From assembly GCA_022577435.1 (NCBI GenBank), contig JAKOON010000112.1, positions 21,001 to 85,000 on the forward strand: DNA of 64,000 bases, read 5' to 3'. Under the pieces are notes generated by a model. That model did not search any database. It was not told the DNA's origin and worked only from the letters and a program-made list of their open reading frames with translations. The position numbers and the translations under genes are program-made. Of this stretch, positions 38,801-50,002 are shown one piece after another (position 1 is the first letter of the stretch; each line of letters begins with the position of its first letter). The DNA comes from Embiotoca jacksoni (Eukaryota; Chordata; Actinopteri; Embiotocidae).

Positions 38801-39292
38801 CTAGATGTCAGATCAAAACACAAGAAAGTACCACCTACGGACCAATCAGATCTCTCTGAAAAATGACATCACCGATCAGAGAAGATCTGTGGAGCTCAGT
38901 GTTGAAGTCCAGATGATCTCAGATCGTCTGGATCTGTTGGACTCGGGTGTTTACGGATGTTCAACACACGAGTCACATGGCGTCTGTCGTCATGAAAATT
39001 TGCTGCTGTCTGAAGAGAGAGAGGGAGGGGGTTTGGGGGGAGCTTGAGTCGCAGTGTCAGTGTTTAGCACCGCTGACTGTTCCTTGAATCCAGGTTCCAG
39101 TTGAATGTTGTTTGTGTCCAGAACCCTCACCTGAACCAGAACACCTGGAATCACCTGGAGAAGTTCTGCCGCTCGCTGACCAAACGCCACCACAACGTCT
39201 ACGTGTGCACCGGCCCGCTCTACCTGCCCAGGTAACTCCTCCTCCTCTGCTTCTTCTGTGGTGGCCGAGGGCTGGGCGACAGGATGATGTCA

Positions 39293-39357
<65 letters not shown>

Positions 39358-39782
39358 GCAGGCAGGAGGCTGATGGGAAACTCTATGTTCGGTATCAGGT
39401 GATTGGAAGAAACCATGTCGCCGTGCCAACACACTTCTTTAAGGTGAGGCTCACCTGTCTGATGATGTCATCGCTGACACCTTTCTTTCAGCTGATGATG
39501 GTGATGATGAAGATGATGATGTGATGAAGATGGTGGTGATGATGATGATGATGATGATGGTGATGATGGAGTCTTTCTCCTCAGGTGTTGATCCTGGAGC
39601 AGGCAGACGGTAGGGGGGTGGAGCTCCGCTCCTACGTTTTACCAAACGAACCAATCGATGAGAAGATTCCTCTGGAGCGTTTCCTGGTTGCCATAGAAAC
39701 GGTGGAGCGGGCGTCAGGCCTCCTGTTCGTCCCAAACATCATGAAGAGGACGAGCAGCCTGCAGGCCATCACTAACAGATAG
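35860..39782 (+). CDS. endog: Endonuclease G, mitochondrial
   Basis: A DNA/RNA non-specific (beta-beta-alpha metal) nuclease of the mitochondrial intermembrane space that acts in mtDNA maintenance and is released to the nucleus during apoptosis. Exons: 35860-36066, 36512-36705, 38579-38720, 39122-39231, 39362-39443, 39585-39782. Phases agree; 310 aa versus 297 in human. The N-terminus (MKRMWRTGATLLVGAGLG) fits a mitochondrial presequence and membrane segment. The catalytic signature DRGHLAAAANHKWS starts at D152, so the general-base His is H155. Other family blocks are VMKYGFPS, YVTSYDPRTRTASWVIE, DTFYLSNVAPQ and VYVCTGPLYLP. AATAAA lies at 39825-39830. Intron 2 contains a repeat array next to its donor and a Tc1 fossil. 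Confidence 0.96.
36706..37062 (+). repeat. Minisatellite next to the endog exon-2 donor
   Basis: About 17 units of roughly 20 bp, AACAGGAAGACAGGCAGATA and AACAGGAAGACGGGTAGATA, starting within 20 bases of the donor. The exon end plus donor, AGGACGACAG|GTGAGA, resembles the unit core AGGAAGACAG|GCAGAT. Opposite-strand frames are artefacts. Confidence 0.85.
37069..38500 (-). pseudogene. Decayed Tc1/mariner-type transposon
   Basis: A degenerate but nearly full-length Tc1 element of the common teleost type, on the minus strand in endog intron 2. Transposase-like remnants are visible around 37420-37841 (GNHGRCILQVKEERDHPACY and ISAHGMGSL match the family), but stops and frameshifts are frequent. 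Terminal-repeat-like sequence with TGTGTAAAATGTAAATAAAA is at the left end, and the internal TTGCTGCCATGAAATTCAAA motif is at the right. No intact product is possible. Confidence 0.78.
39294..39356. repeat. GT microsatellite before endog exon 5
   Basis: A (GT)n tract of about 60 bp ends five bases before the exon-5 acceptor at 39361, so it forms the run-in to the splice site in place of a normal pyrimidine tract. Confidence 0.9.
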
Positions 39783-40491
39783 CACCGCATTACCCACAAT
39801 CCCCTGCTGCTGAGTCCCTCACCCAATAAATGTTGATCAATAATCTGTCTCTGGTTAATCAATCACAACATTAATCAATCTGAACGATTGATAGGAACTT
39901 TAAGACCCTACGGACAATCCATTCATGTTCCTTTAGAATCCAGTTCCCAACTGAGGAGGAGTCTGATTGATCAGTTTGAACTTTAACTACTGATAGACGT
40001 GATTATTAGATATTGATTACCTCCACAACAATGTTAGATGACTGAGAACTTTTTATTGATCAGTTTATGACTGCAGCTGCAAATCAATATTATTAATCAG
40101 TGCAGCTCCCAGATGATTTAAATTTTTTTCATTCAAACGTAAAAAACTTCAAACAGTAACATCAACCTGGTAATCAATACACCAGGACCTTCAAAATAAA
40201 AGCCCCCGGTAATCCACTTCCTGTCCAGCTTTAAAGACATGAATGCCGTTCAGTCCACTGACAGCCAATCACAGAAGAGGGCAGAGCCTGTCGTTTCTCT
40301 TAGTGCCTGGTACTATATTGGATCAGTGGGAGGGACGTCTGCCTGTGATTGGTTGCTGTGTTGTGGGCGGGGTTAGAGATCCGTGAAACATCCAATTACA
40401 GCACAGTTTAACACACCTGTCCTTCCAGCTGATCCGATCGAGCACCAAGCTTCCATAAAGTCTGCCGCAGCTGCCTCTGATTGGCTGGAGG
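39783..40491. other. Convergent endog / ttf1 3' ends
   Basis: The tail-to-tail gap of about 700 bp holds the endog poly-A signal and, for ttf1, AATAAA on the minus strand at about 40052-40057. No gene between them. Confidence 0.6.
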
Positions 40492-43018
40492 TCAGCTGTG
40501 GTCCAACGCCTCCTCCTCCTCCTCCTCCTCCTCCTCAGAGCCGAAGATGTCAGACAGCTGGTACCCGTCCTGGTCCTGGTCCTGGTCCTGATCCTGGCCC
40601 TCCTGCTGCTGCTGCTGCTGCGTCTCCTTCATCCGCCTCCTCCTCATCATCTCCTGGAGTACCGGAACAACTCGCTCCTGCAGAAAGTCCACGATCTCTG
40701 AGGACGACAAAATGGACGCCTGAGACCCGGTCCACAGAGACCCGGTCCACAGAGACCTGGACATAGCTGATTGGTCCAGAGAGACTCACCTCCGCATGAG
40801 AGACGGGTCCAGTTGGGGACTCGGGACACAAAGAGTCGTCGGAAAGTCTTCTGGACATAAACAGACGTCACTTTACTGAAACAGAACAGAACCACTGTTA
40901 GAACCTGGGAACTGTTTGACCTTTGGCCTGGGAACTGTTTGACCTTTGACCTTACCCCACTGTCTGAGCCACCTCGTCCCAATCCACATCTGCTACATCA
41001 TCAACACGCATCTGGTACAACCTGAGAGACACACACACACACACACACACAGCTGCTGTCAGTCGTATTGATCTCATGTCACGCGATGTCCCGTGTGTCA
41101 TGTGATCTCACGTGTTGATGAGGCGGATCTTGGCGTGCAGGCCGGCGGCCCGGCGGCTGAACATGCTTCCTTCTGAGGAGAGTTTTGGCTGCAGGACTTC
41201 GAACCTGAACCACAGAGAACACGTGAACAGATGGAGACATGACACAGGTCCACACGATCCTGAGCCAGATCGGACCGGTCTCGTTACCGGAACACTACCG
41301 GAGCCGGCGGGGTACTGACCACTTGAGTCGACACTGAATCCAGGACCGGGTCTCCACCTGCTGACTGATGTACGTCCAGGGCAGGTTCTTACACAGCTGG
41401 CCAAGGCTTAGACCGGAACCGGGACTCTGGACCAGCGTCTCCAGGTGGACCCGGAGAGCCTGCTTCAACCTGGACTCTTCATCTGGATTCCAGGCACCAC
41501 GACCTGAGGCTGGCAGGAGCAAACTCACAGGTTACCAAGGGGTAAAAAGGTCAGGTCAGGGGGGTGGGGGGGTCAGAGGTCGTGCCTACCGAGGCCGGCG
41601 AAGCGTTTCTGCAGGGCATAGATGCTGCGGTCCATCTTCTGGGCGATGGTCTTCCAGTCGTTACCGTGGAGATGATGAAACTTCACCAGAGAATGAAGCT
41701 CGTCCTCTGAGAACCTGAAGGAACACACCCTCATCAGAAAGGTTCCACATGGAGAACACAAACACAGGAACACACTGGTTGACCTCTGACCTTCCCATGT
41801 AGTTCCTTTCATCAAACATCTTCTTCGCTCTGATGTAAATTTGAAGACACGGACGGGGGACGCCCTCAGCTGCAGACAGACAGACAGACGGAGAGACAGA
41901 CAGGTGAGTCAAAGAGTGAAACTCCTGGCGACAGCTGACACAATGAAGGTTAACTTCACAACAGAGACGTTCCTCTCCTCCCATTGGCTCACAGACCTTC
42001 GCTCTCCTCCTATTGGCTCACAGACCCCATGTGATGATGTCATTGTGTTTACGTACCGATCCTATGCAGGAAGTGATGTTGTACTTTAATCTTCTTGATC
42101 TCCGCCTCCTGCTCTTTGAACCTCTGAGGAAACAGAAGCTGATTGGCCGAGCCGATGCCGGTCAGAGCCAGGAAGTCTGTGACGTTGGTTCTGATTTGCT
42201 GATTCTCCTGCGCAGTGCACCGCCCCCAACGCAGAGACACACCTGGAGGAGGAAGACATGTTTGCAGTACTTGTACCTCAGTGTGCGCAGTACTTGTACC
42301 TCGGTCTGTGTGTGTACTTGTACTCGGTGTTTGCAGTACTTGTACTCGGTGTGTGTACTTGTACCTCTGTCTCTGAAGTCCTTGAAGCGCTGCAGATCGT
42401 TTCTCAGCAGCGACTTGATCTGTTTAGCTGATCGTTTGTTGACGTTTGGAATGAACTGCTGCAGCTCCTCCAGAGACGTCTGGTCCACCCTGACAACATG
42501 GAGGGACACGTGATTGACAGGTGCATTGAGGTTACAGCTATCGCTTTTCCTTCCTGTGTTACGAGTTTTCTTGTTACATAATGAGTTCACTTTTGTTACA
42601 TTACGAGTTTTCGTTGAAATAACAGAATAACGAGCAGAACTCACTCCTGTGTGACGGCCGTTGTGATTTCAATCCGTTTCTTCTTTCTGTCTCTGATCAT
42701 CTTCTTCTTCTTCATCTTCTTCTCTCCTTTCTGTGACATCACTTCCGCCACACTCCTGTCTTTCTTTTTCTTCTTCTTTTCTGTCTCACTGGTTTCTATG
42801 GCAACCTGTTTCTTATTTACTTCCTCCTCTGTTTGTCCATCAGCAGGAGGAGGAAGGCTGACCTCCTCTTCCTCCTCTCTCCTCTTCTTCTTCTTCTTCT
42901 TCTTCTTCTTCTCTTTCCTCTCAGGAGTGTCGATGTCAACAGGAGCCAGAGCTTCCTCCCGACACTCTGACCTTTTCCTCTTCTTCTGGGGGGAGGGAGA
43001 CTCTGCAGGAGGACTCAT
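40492..43018 (-). CDS. ttf1: Transcription termination factor 1 (RNA polymerase I)
   Basis: A Myb/SANT-domain factor that binds rDNA terminators in the nucleolus, stops Pol I and blocks replication forks. Exons 5' to 3': 42645-43018, 42365-42489, 42057-42242, 41791-41869, 41590-41714, 41320-41503, 41112-41204, 40956-41021, 40790-40875, 40492-40697. Phases agree; 507 aa. The N-terminal exon is Lys/Glu rich (nuclear and nucleolar targeting). Family blocks in order: LQQFIPNVNKRSAKQIKSLL, NVTDFLALTGIGSANQLLF, IYIRAKKMFDERNYMGR, Myb-like HGNDWKTIAQKMDRSIYAL, RGAWNPDEESRLKQAL, DVDWDEVAQTVGKVTSVYV, EIVDFLQERVVPVLQEMM, and an acidic tail. It is much shorter than human TTF1 (about 900 aa) because the repetitive Lys-rich N-terminus is reduced. 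The ATG at 43016-43018 is the first in coding exon 1, which begins at 43088; a non-coding exon with donor CCG|GTGAGT near 43712 lies upstream. Confidence 0.93.
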
Positions 43019-43088
43019 GATGGGAGGAGGAGGAGGAGGAGGAAGAGGAGAAGCCTTGATGCTGCAGATCAGTTTGTTGTTGTTGAAG

Positions 43089-44071
43089 CTGCAACAGAAG
43101 AAACAAACAGTCAGATTCTGGAGGTCCATCACTGTGGTGCGTTCAGGAACCCTCTGACCTCATCGATCCACCCTCAGCTATTTCATCACTGTGGTGCGTT
43201 CAGGGCCAACTGAGGCTATTTTCAAGTGATTTCTCGGCTTTTATTTTGAAGGTCAAACGTCGTGTGAGGGACACTTTCATGTTTCACAGACTGCTGACAG
43301 GAAACAGCTGAGCTCGTGCTGTCCCTGATGTTTGGTCCTCGTGCTGTTCTGCAACAGGTCCGTGTGACCTTTGACCTGAACGCAGCTGATTGAACTGTTC
43401 TGGGGACCCCGCGGCCGCCATCTTTGTTTCGATCCAAAGCTTTCAAACAAAAAGCGGTTTATCGATCAGCAGACGCAGTTTCCAGCCTTGCTGTTCCGCA
43501 GTCTCCGAGGAAACGAACGCGCTTCCGGTCTCTACAAACTGAACCTTTGTCCAGACGGACTCGGCGGGTCCCGGACCGGACCTGAGACCTGGTCTGAGTT
43601 CAGAGTGAAACTGATCAGAGTAATCGATAATGTGAGCTAAGAGCAGCCTGGAGCGGACACAAACCCACAGTCACGTCAATAACCTGGTTAAAGTGATCAA
43701 TACCGACTCACCGGCTCTGCTGATGCACGCGGGGCCGAGCTGCACGCTGCTTGTTTACTTCCGGTCTGCTGGGCGATTCTTCTCTTTTGCGTTTTATGGC
43801 GGATGGCATCCAGCGAAAGACGCATTACCGCCACCTACTGTATAGGAGTGTAGTTACCGATCCACTTACAGAACTAAATTCTTTTGCTGCATCCTGTTTC
43901 TTTGGGGTAGTGTAACATTGTAACACCTCCCCGACGCTAATCATCTTTAGATTGAGTTCCTCTTCAAGCCCTGTGAATTTCTACCGGTAACAGATGATGT
44001 GGTCTGCAGATTTTGGTATTCTCAGCACTCACATTCCTGTTGGTGTTTATTAGGGCGCGAGCACCGATAGT
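43089..44071. other. ttf1 5' region and intergenic DNA
   Basis: 43089-43700 is the first ttf1 intron. The probable non-coding exon 1 and a CpG-containing promoter lie at about 43700-43780. Beyond that is non-coding DNA, ending in the left fragment of a conserved repeat (GGGCGCGAGCACCGATAGTG at 44053-44072). Confidence 0.45.
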
Positions 44072-44079
44072 GCTAAAGC

Positions 44080-45694
44080 TAGTGATGGTGAGATGAAGCC
44101 TCATGAGGCATCGAACCACTTCAGCCAATTGGTTCGAGAAACGGTTCATTACTCGAAGCTTCACGTGAACACGAAACCACCTACTGGCCAAGTGTATAAT
44201 GACAGGCAGCTGTATCTGAACCACATGTGATGCATTGAATGCTTGTGTCTGTTATGGCTGTTGGGAATGACTATGAATTACAAAAATGTATGACCAAATA
44301 ATTTCTGTACATAAATTATCACATATGTGCATAATAAAATATTTTTTGAATGTATTCTGTGTGTGTAAATTTTCCCAAAATGGTCGTATCATATGATATG
44401 GCAGGTTGTGTAATAATGTTTTTCTGTCACTTTAGGAAAATGTCATGAGCTTAAGCAGGCAGAGGACAGTGGAAGTGCTTGTGGAACTAGGAAGAGGGGA
44501 CTGAATATGCTTGTGTAACTTGGACAATGATGTACAGGACAGGGGACATTTTATTCATTTTTATTCAGAAATAACATTTTCTCAACAGTTTTTGGTTTTG
44601 TGGATGTCCACATGTCAGAAGTAAGGCTAACAGCAGCCACCTTTTCCACTTTAGCCTTCTCCTTCTCCTTAGCTGACTCATACTTGGCCTCCACCATGGC
44701 CTTCAGAGCCTAAAGGAAAAAATATATAGTGCTGAACTGTGAGACACAATAAAGTACTCATTTGTTTCATGCATGCACCCATACATACCTGCCTTGTAGG
44801 GAGAACATAATTAGGATCCAGTTTGGACACAAATGCCCTGAATCCAACATCATCCACAATACTGAAGGGCTGTGTGTCCTTCACTATCATGGAGACGAGG
44901 GCTTCATCCAGCTCTGGTTTTCTGGTGGCTGGTTAAAAGAGAATAAATACAGTGTCTGTTACCTGTCTTTATTTGAACAATAAACAAAAGTGAACAGGGA
45001 AAAATTGTAATGGTGCATTTGTAATATTGTAATGACTTACCTTGGCTGGGTGAAGCTCCAGTTTCCTCCTTATTCTCATGCAAGGCACGGTAACGCCTCA
45101 GCATGGATGAGGTGTTGTTATTGTACCCCAACTCCTTGGAGCACAATAAACACCTCACCTTTGAATAAAATAAGAAACTGAAAAATACAGTTCTTGATAA
45201 GCAAACCTAATGTGTCTGAAATAGAGTTAGATTTAGCTTACCTTATTAGGAGTTATTAAATCAAAGTGTTCCCACACAGGGGAAATCATCCTCTTCCTAG
45301 CTGGCTCCATCTTATCACCTCCTTCTCTCCTCACTCTCCTACATCTCCAAACTATCTCTCTCTCTCTCTCTCTCTCTAAACTCTCCAAACTATCCAAACT
45401 CTCAACTGACCTCAACTCTCCACCAACAACCCACATTTTGAATGGAGCTTGAGGGGTTTATATTGCCGTCAAACCTCCCGGCAAAATCTGAACCACTTCC
45501 CGAAGCAGTCAGGTGGTACAGCCGGGCAGCAAGGCTTCGGACGTCATCATTTTTGGCTCCTCCCCTAAATGAAGCAAGCCTCGACACGCGCTTCGAGGAC
45601 ACGCCCCCTCCGTTACTCGACACAGCTTCGAGGAAACGCCCCCTCCATTACTCGACACAGCTTCGAAGCGTCGGCACATCTCGTAACATCACTA
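44080..45694 (-). mobile_element. hAT (ZBED-type) transposon, internally deleted, with 8-bp target duplication
   Basis: The ends are imperfect inverted repeats: left TAGTGATGGTGAGATGAAGC; right, reverse-complemented, TAGTGATGTTACGAGATG. The flanking octamers are GCTAAAGC (44072-44079) and GCTAAAGT (45695-45702), matching at 7 of 8 bases, as expected for a hAT insertion. Minus-strand fragments code a BED-finger start (MEPARKRMISPVWEHFDL, then VRCLLCSKELGYNNNTSSML) and a downstream hAT segment near 44600-44900 (FSIVDDVGFRAFVSKLDPNY). The catalytic core and dimerisation domain are missing, so the element is non-autonomous. It is inserted in an older repeat. Confidence 0.8.
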
Positions 45695-45702
45695 GCTAAA
45701 GT

Positions 45703-46502
45703 CCTAATGTTATTCAAGCGATTATTATTTTCGTTCCTTATTTTTCTCCGCAAAGAACTGCATTTTTGGCGATTTTATCATATTCAAAAAACTCATGAAA
45801 GTTGCTACACACATCTCTCCTGGCAAAAAATTTCGCATTTTAGAGGAGTCACGAGTGGGCATGGCCTTAATGGCTCGCTAGCGCCCCCTAAAGAGATCCC
45901 CCAGCGGCCACATTTACCTACATGCACGAAATCCGGTGGACACGTGTATCACACCTCGATGCACAAAAATGTTCCAATGCACCATTACGTCAACTCGACA
46001 GGAAGTCCACCATTTTGAATTTAGTTGCCATTTTTGGCGATTCACACATGTTGTACTTTAACAAACTCCAACAGATTTTGTCAGACGGACTTGAAATTTA
46101 GTCCGTGCACTCTTAACAAATACAAGTTATCAAAAGAATTAGTTTTTGTCGATCGGTGTGCCTGTAGCGTGGCGGCCATAAAGTGATCCAAAAATGAAAA
46201 GTCTTTTGGGACACTTTTTGCTGTCGTATGACTTTTGTGTTTAAAGTTATGACAAAAGGGGTATTTGAACCCCAGGCCTCCCAACATAGAGGCAACAGCA
46301 CTAACCACTACACCACCAATCTTCCCAAGAGTTACACAGCATTATGACAAATCTTTGGCTCATTGCAACCTATAACTCCACCGTCCACAAATATTCATTC
46401 AAATGTGACCAAAGTGGCAGGAGACATTCTTTGGATAGTAGATATACATGTTTTCAAGGGGGTCTATCACACATGGTTCAAGGGGAAAGAGTCCCTGTAA
46501 GG
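45703..46502. repeat. Conserved teleost repeat family, copy 1, then SINE-like remnant
   Basis: Contains GCTCGCTAGCGCCCCCTAAA, a CTACATGCACGAAATCCGGT block and a GGAAGTCCACCATTTTGAAT block, all found again at 49190-49390. With the piece at 44053-44079 it formed one unit before the hAT insertion. A tRNA-like stretch (AACCACTACACCACC) lies at about 46263-46320. Confidence 0.6.
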
Positions 46503-47874
46503 CAGACATGCCCAAAGTCCGGCCCCCGGGCCAAATGTGGCCCGCGTTCATATTTCCACTGGCCCGAAGCCTCTGTCATAAAATCAATAATATGTGGCCC
46601 CCCAGTACTGTTGTCCACAGTCTAAAATACACGCGTAAAAAAAGTAATTTTATATTTCACTACAGGATGGCAGTAAAGTTGTGGCCGAACTCTCGCGATC
46701 CAAAGCCCTGTGCCACCGCCAGTTTCAACAATTTCTACTGGACATCCACGCTGAATACGGAGATGTTGTGTATCACACTGATGTAAGACGGCTCAGTCGG
46801 GGGTCTGCACTGCAGCGTTTCTACTCTCTTAAAGAGGAAATTGGACAATTCTTGGAAAAAAGGGACAACCGATGCCAGAACTAACCGATCCTGTTTGGCT
46901 GGCTGATTTCGGATTTTTAGTTGACATAACCCGACATCTGAACGCCTTGAACACGAGCCTTCAGCGGCAAAATGCAACGATAAGCCAACTGTATTCACAT
47001 ATCAAAGCCTTTCGGACCAAGCTGCTACTTTTCCAAAGCCACCTGTCACAAACGCAGCCCAATACCACACATTTCCAATCTCTGCAAGCGATAATGACCC
47101 ATTTTCCAGCGCACAATATCAGTGCGCAAATGAGGAGGTATGCCGCAAACATCTCATCTCTGGCTGAGGAGTTTCAACAGCATTTCAGTGATTTTGCAAC
47201 TATTGAAAAGGAGATCACACTTTTTTCCTCCTTTTTCCGTGGATCCCGGTGACGTTCCAGCCCACCTGCAGCTGGAGCTCATTGAGCTGCAGTGTGCCAC
47301 GGAGTGTCGCGGCCGGCACCAACAACTCCCTCTTGTCAACTTTTACCAGCAGCTGGATAAAGACAGGTTTCAAGAGATTCGAACATTTGCTCAGAAAATG
47401 TTGAGCTTGTTTGGCTCGACATACTTGTGCGAGAAGACATTCTCAGTTATGAACATGAATAAGAACCGTGTGAGGACAAGACTCAGTGACTCCCACCTGC
47501 GTGACATCTTGCGCATTAAAACCATCGTTTTTGAGCCAGACCTGCCCCATTTACTGCAGTCGAGATCTCAGGATCACCCTTCGCATTAATGCAAACATGT
47601 TATTTGTTGATTCTGGTGAATAAAGGTTTGAGTTTGAGTCATATTTCTTAGAATACTTTACTTGCATTCAATTTATTTTTATTATAATCTTCATTTATCC
47701 AGGTCAGGCAGTTATCAGATCTATCTAGCAGCAGACAGCATAGTAAAACAAAGCAAAATAAAAGGAAATACAAAAACGCATTCCCCGTCGGTAGCATGTA
47801 AAATTCATGCTGGCCCGTATGACAATTTTTTTACGTCAATGTGGCCCCTGAGCCAAAAAGTTTGGGCACCCCTG
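46503..47874 (+). mobile_element. Charlie-like hAT transposon with perfect 8-bp target duplication
   Basis: Flanked by CTGTAAGG on both sides (46495-46502 and 47875-47882). The ends are CAGACATGCCCAAAG and, in reverse complement, CAGGGGTGCCCAAAC. The sense strand codes the C-terminal half of a hAT transposase related to the transposase-derived part of GTF2IRD2: SSLAEEFQQHFSDFATIEKE near 47150-47215, then PAHLQLELIELQC and a hAT dimerisation region (SLFGSTYLCEKTFSVMNMNK) ending at 47589. The two parts lie in different frames (switch around 47220-47250) and the N-terminal half is absent, so no active transposase is coded. Confidence 0.85.
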
Positions 47875-47882
47875 CTGTAAGG

Positions 47883-49120
47883 TTGTGGTCCACGGGTGTG
47901 CGTCCCTTTAAGGCAAATCCCTGTAAGGTTATGCCACATGGTTCACTGGGGTTAAGTCCCCCTATGGCGAGTCCCTGTAAGGGTTAGCCAAATGGTTCAC
48001 AGAGTGCTCACAGTTTCAGGTTTCGGGGTCACGTTGTACATGCAGTACACCCTAACCCAAACTAAAGGTCAACAACAATACAAATACGAAATAGAAATCC
48101 CATTAATACATTTTAATCCTATGGTATGACTTATTTTTTATATTTCGGACAACATGCTGTATGTAGTATGACATAGTGGGGCAGTGGTTAGAGCAGTTGC
48201 CTCAGTAAGAAGTAATTGGGCTCGATCGCCACTTGATGAAACTACAAGTTACTTTAAATCTTATGTACATGGACCGACCTTCTCCAAACATCACAGGTAT
48301 GATAACAGCCCCGCCCTGATGACCCCTGTGGGGTAATATTCACTCATTGTCATAGCAACTATGGCAACTGGAAATGACATTTTTCATACTTTCACATGCT
48401 ACGTCGAGCGGGTTGATCACATGAACGTAAAGTCGGGATCAGAATAGCGTAAACATGTAGTTGATATATTTAGAAAATCATTTGACGAAAGGGCGTCGCC
48501 TTGGTGATGCGGCAAAGTCTGATGTTTCACCGTGACACAGGAAGTTGATGCTTGTGCGATTCTGTGCTAGGTTATGTTTACAATAATACAACATATATGT
48601 ATGCCATATCATATTAATTATATATAGGTTGTATTATCAACTATTAATCCTAAGGGGTAGACGAAAGGCTGTGGTTGTGAATGAGAGTGAAAGTACTGTG
48701 CCAAACCAAAAGGTCACAGGAGGGGGTCGGCAACCTGTGGGGTCACATACTGTTGTTCTTTGAGTCATAAACAGGAACAGACGGCTGTCTGGAGGACTCC
48801 AGGGTGTGAAGGAAGACAACCACCACCTCGACCAACCAACAAAGGACACATCAATACACATGACTTTTTGGTGTCTGGACTATAAGAAGACTGGGTCAGG
48901 GAAAGTCAGGAGATCAGACTTCATGAACTGACACATACTCTGTTGCGGTCAGGGAAACATAGTCTGGACCCAGAGCTCTGTAAACTGATTGTTCTGTTGC
49001 TGTTAAATAAATATCTTGAAGCCTGACATATTCTCCTATTGCCTCATTAAAGAACACGCAGGACTGGGGGCTGACACATGTTGGCTTTGTACCAGCAGGA
49101 GCCCAAGTCCAACAGGTCAA
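47883..49120. other. Intergenic DNA
   Basis: No gene is supported. The segment after the hAT contains further copies of the CCCTGTAAGG motif that served as its target (for example near 47920 and 47970). A tRNA-like remnant (GGGGCAGTGGTTAGAGCAGT) lies at about 48178-48230. Confidence 0.5.
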
Positions 49121-49530
49121 AGGATGCTTGGAAGCTCATGAAACTTGGCACATATATCCGGCGTGGTGAGACGATACATTTGATATGTGTTTTGCGAGTG
49201 GGCGTGGCCAAACGGCTCGCTAGGGCCCCTTACACAGATGCCCCAGCTGCTACATTTACCTACATGTACGAAATTCGGTGGACATGTGTATCACACCGAG
49301 ATGTACAAAAAAGTTCCAATGCACCATTACGTCAACTCAACAGGAAGTCCGCCATTTTGAATTTAGTCGCCATTTTTGGCGATTCCCTCATGTTGTACTT
49401 TAATGAACTACTACTACAGATTTTGTCGGACCGACTTGAAATTGAGTCTGTTGCACTCTTAACACGTTTGTAATAAAAGTTATCAAAATGATACATTTTC
49501 GTCGATCGGTGTGGCCGTGATGGCTAAAAA
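49121..49530 (+). repeat. Conserved teleost repeat family, copy 2
   Basis: Closely related to 45780-46190: GGCTCGCTAGGGCCCCTTAC, TACATTTACCTACATGTACG, CAATGCACCATTACGTCAAC and CATTTTGAATTTAGTCGCCA occur in the same order and spacing. The open frame across it is fortuitous. Confidence 0.7.
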
Positions 49531-49923
49531 GTGACCCAAAAGTCATCCCATAACATGTCGTTCAAAACCCTGAACCCTGAACCTGAACCTGAACCCTAAT
49601 CTTGAACCCGAAACCCGAAACCCGAACTGACTGATGTCACAGCCGTATGCTTCAGTGTTCGTGAGGGCTGAAATGTTATAAAAGATTCAATGGGACACTC
49701 CATCATGACATCACATGCTGCTGCATCGCCATTGAACAAGAAAAAAACACCACACCTCAGAATAAATATATGTGTGTATGTGTGTGTGTTTGTGCTGGAA
49801 GGGTTGGGGTGTGGGGGAATTTGAAATTTTCTCTGGTTTCCATAGAAACCATGATGTAAGCCCGGGCAGAGGGGCCTTCTTTCTCTCTTTCATTGCATTG
49901 TGTCAGAGTGTGAGTGTGAGTGT

Positions 49924-50002
<79 letters not shown>

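Noticed and set aside
42651..43157. 168-aa Phe/Ser-rich plus frame opposite the ttf1 first coding exon
   Set aside because: It is the reverse complement of Lys/Glu codons (AAG/GAG read as CTT/CTC) and has no independent support.
47883..49120. Possible host gene between the hAT element and the GPSM3-like gene
   Set aside because: Short frames only, no conserved segment and no plausible splice chain.
49565..49630. Telomere-like AACCCTGAACCCTGAACC stretch
   Set aside because: It is not (TTAGGG)n. It is a short degenerate repeat similar in type to the ak5l intron array.
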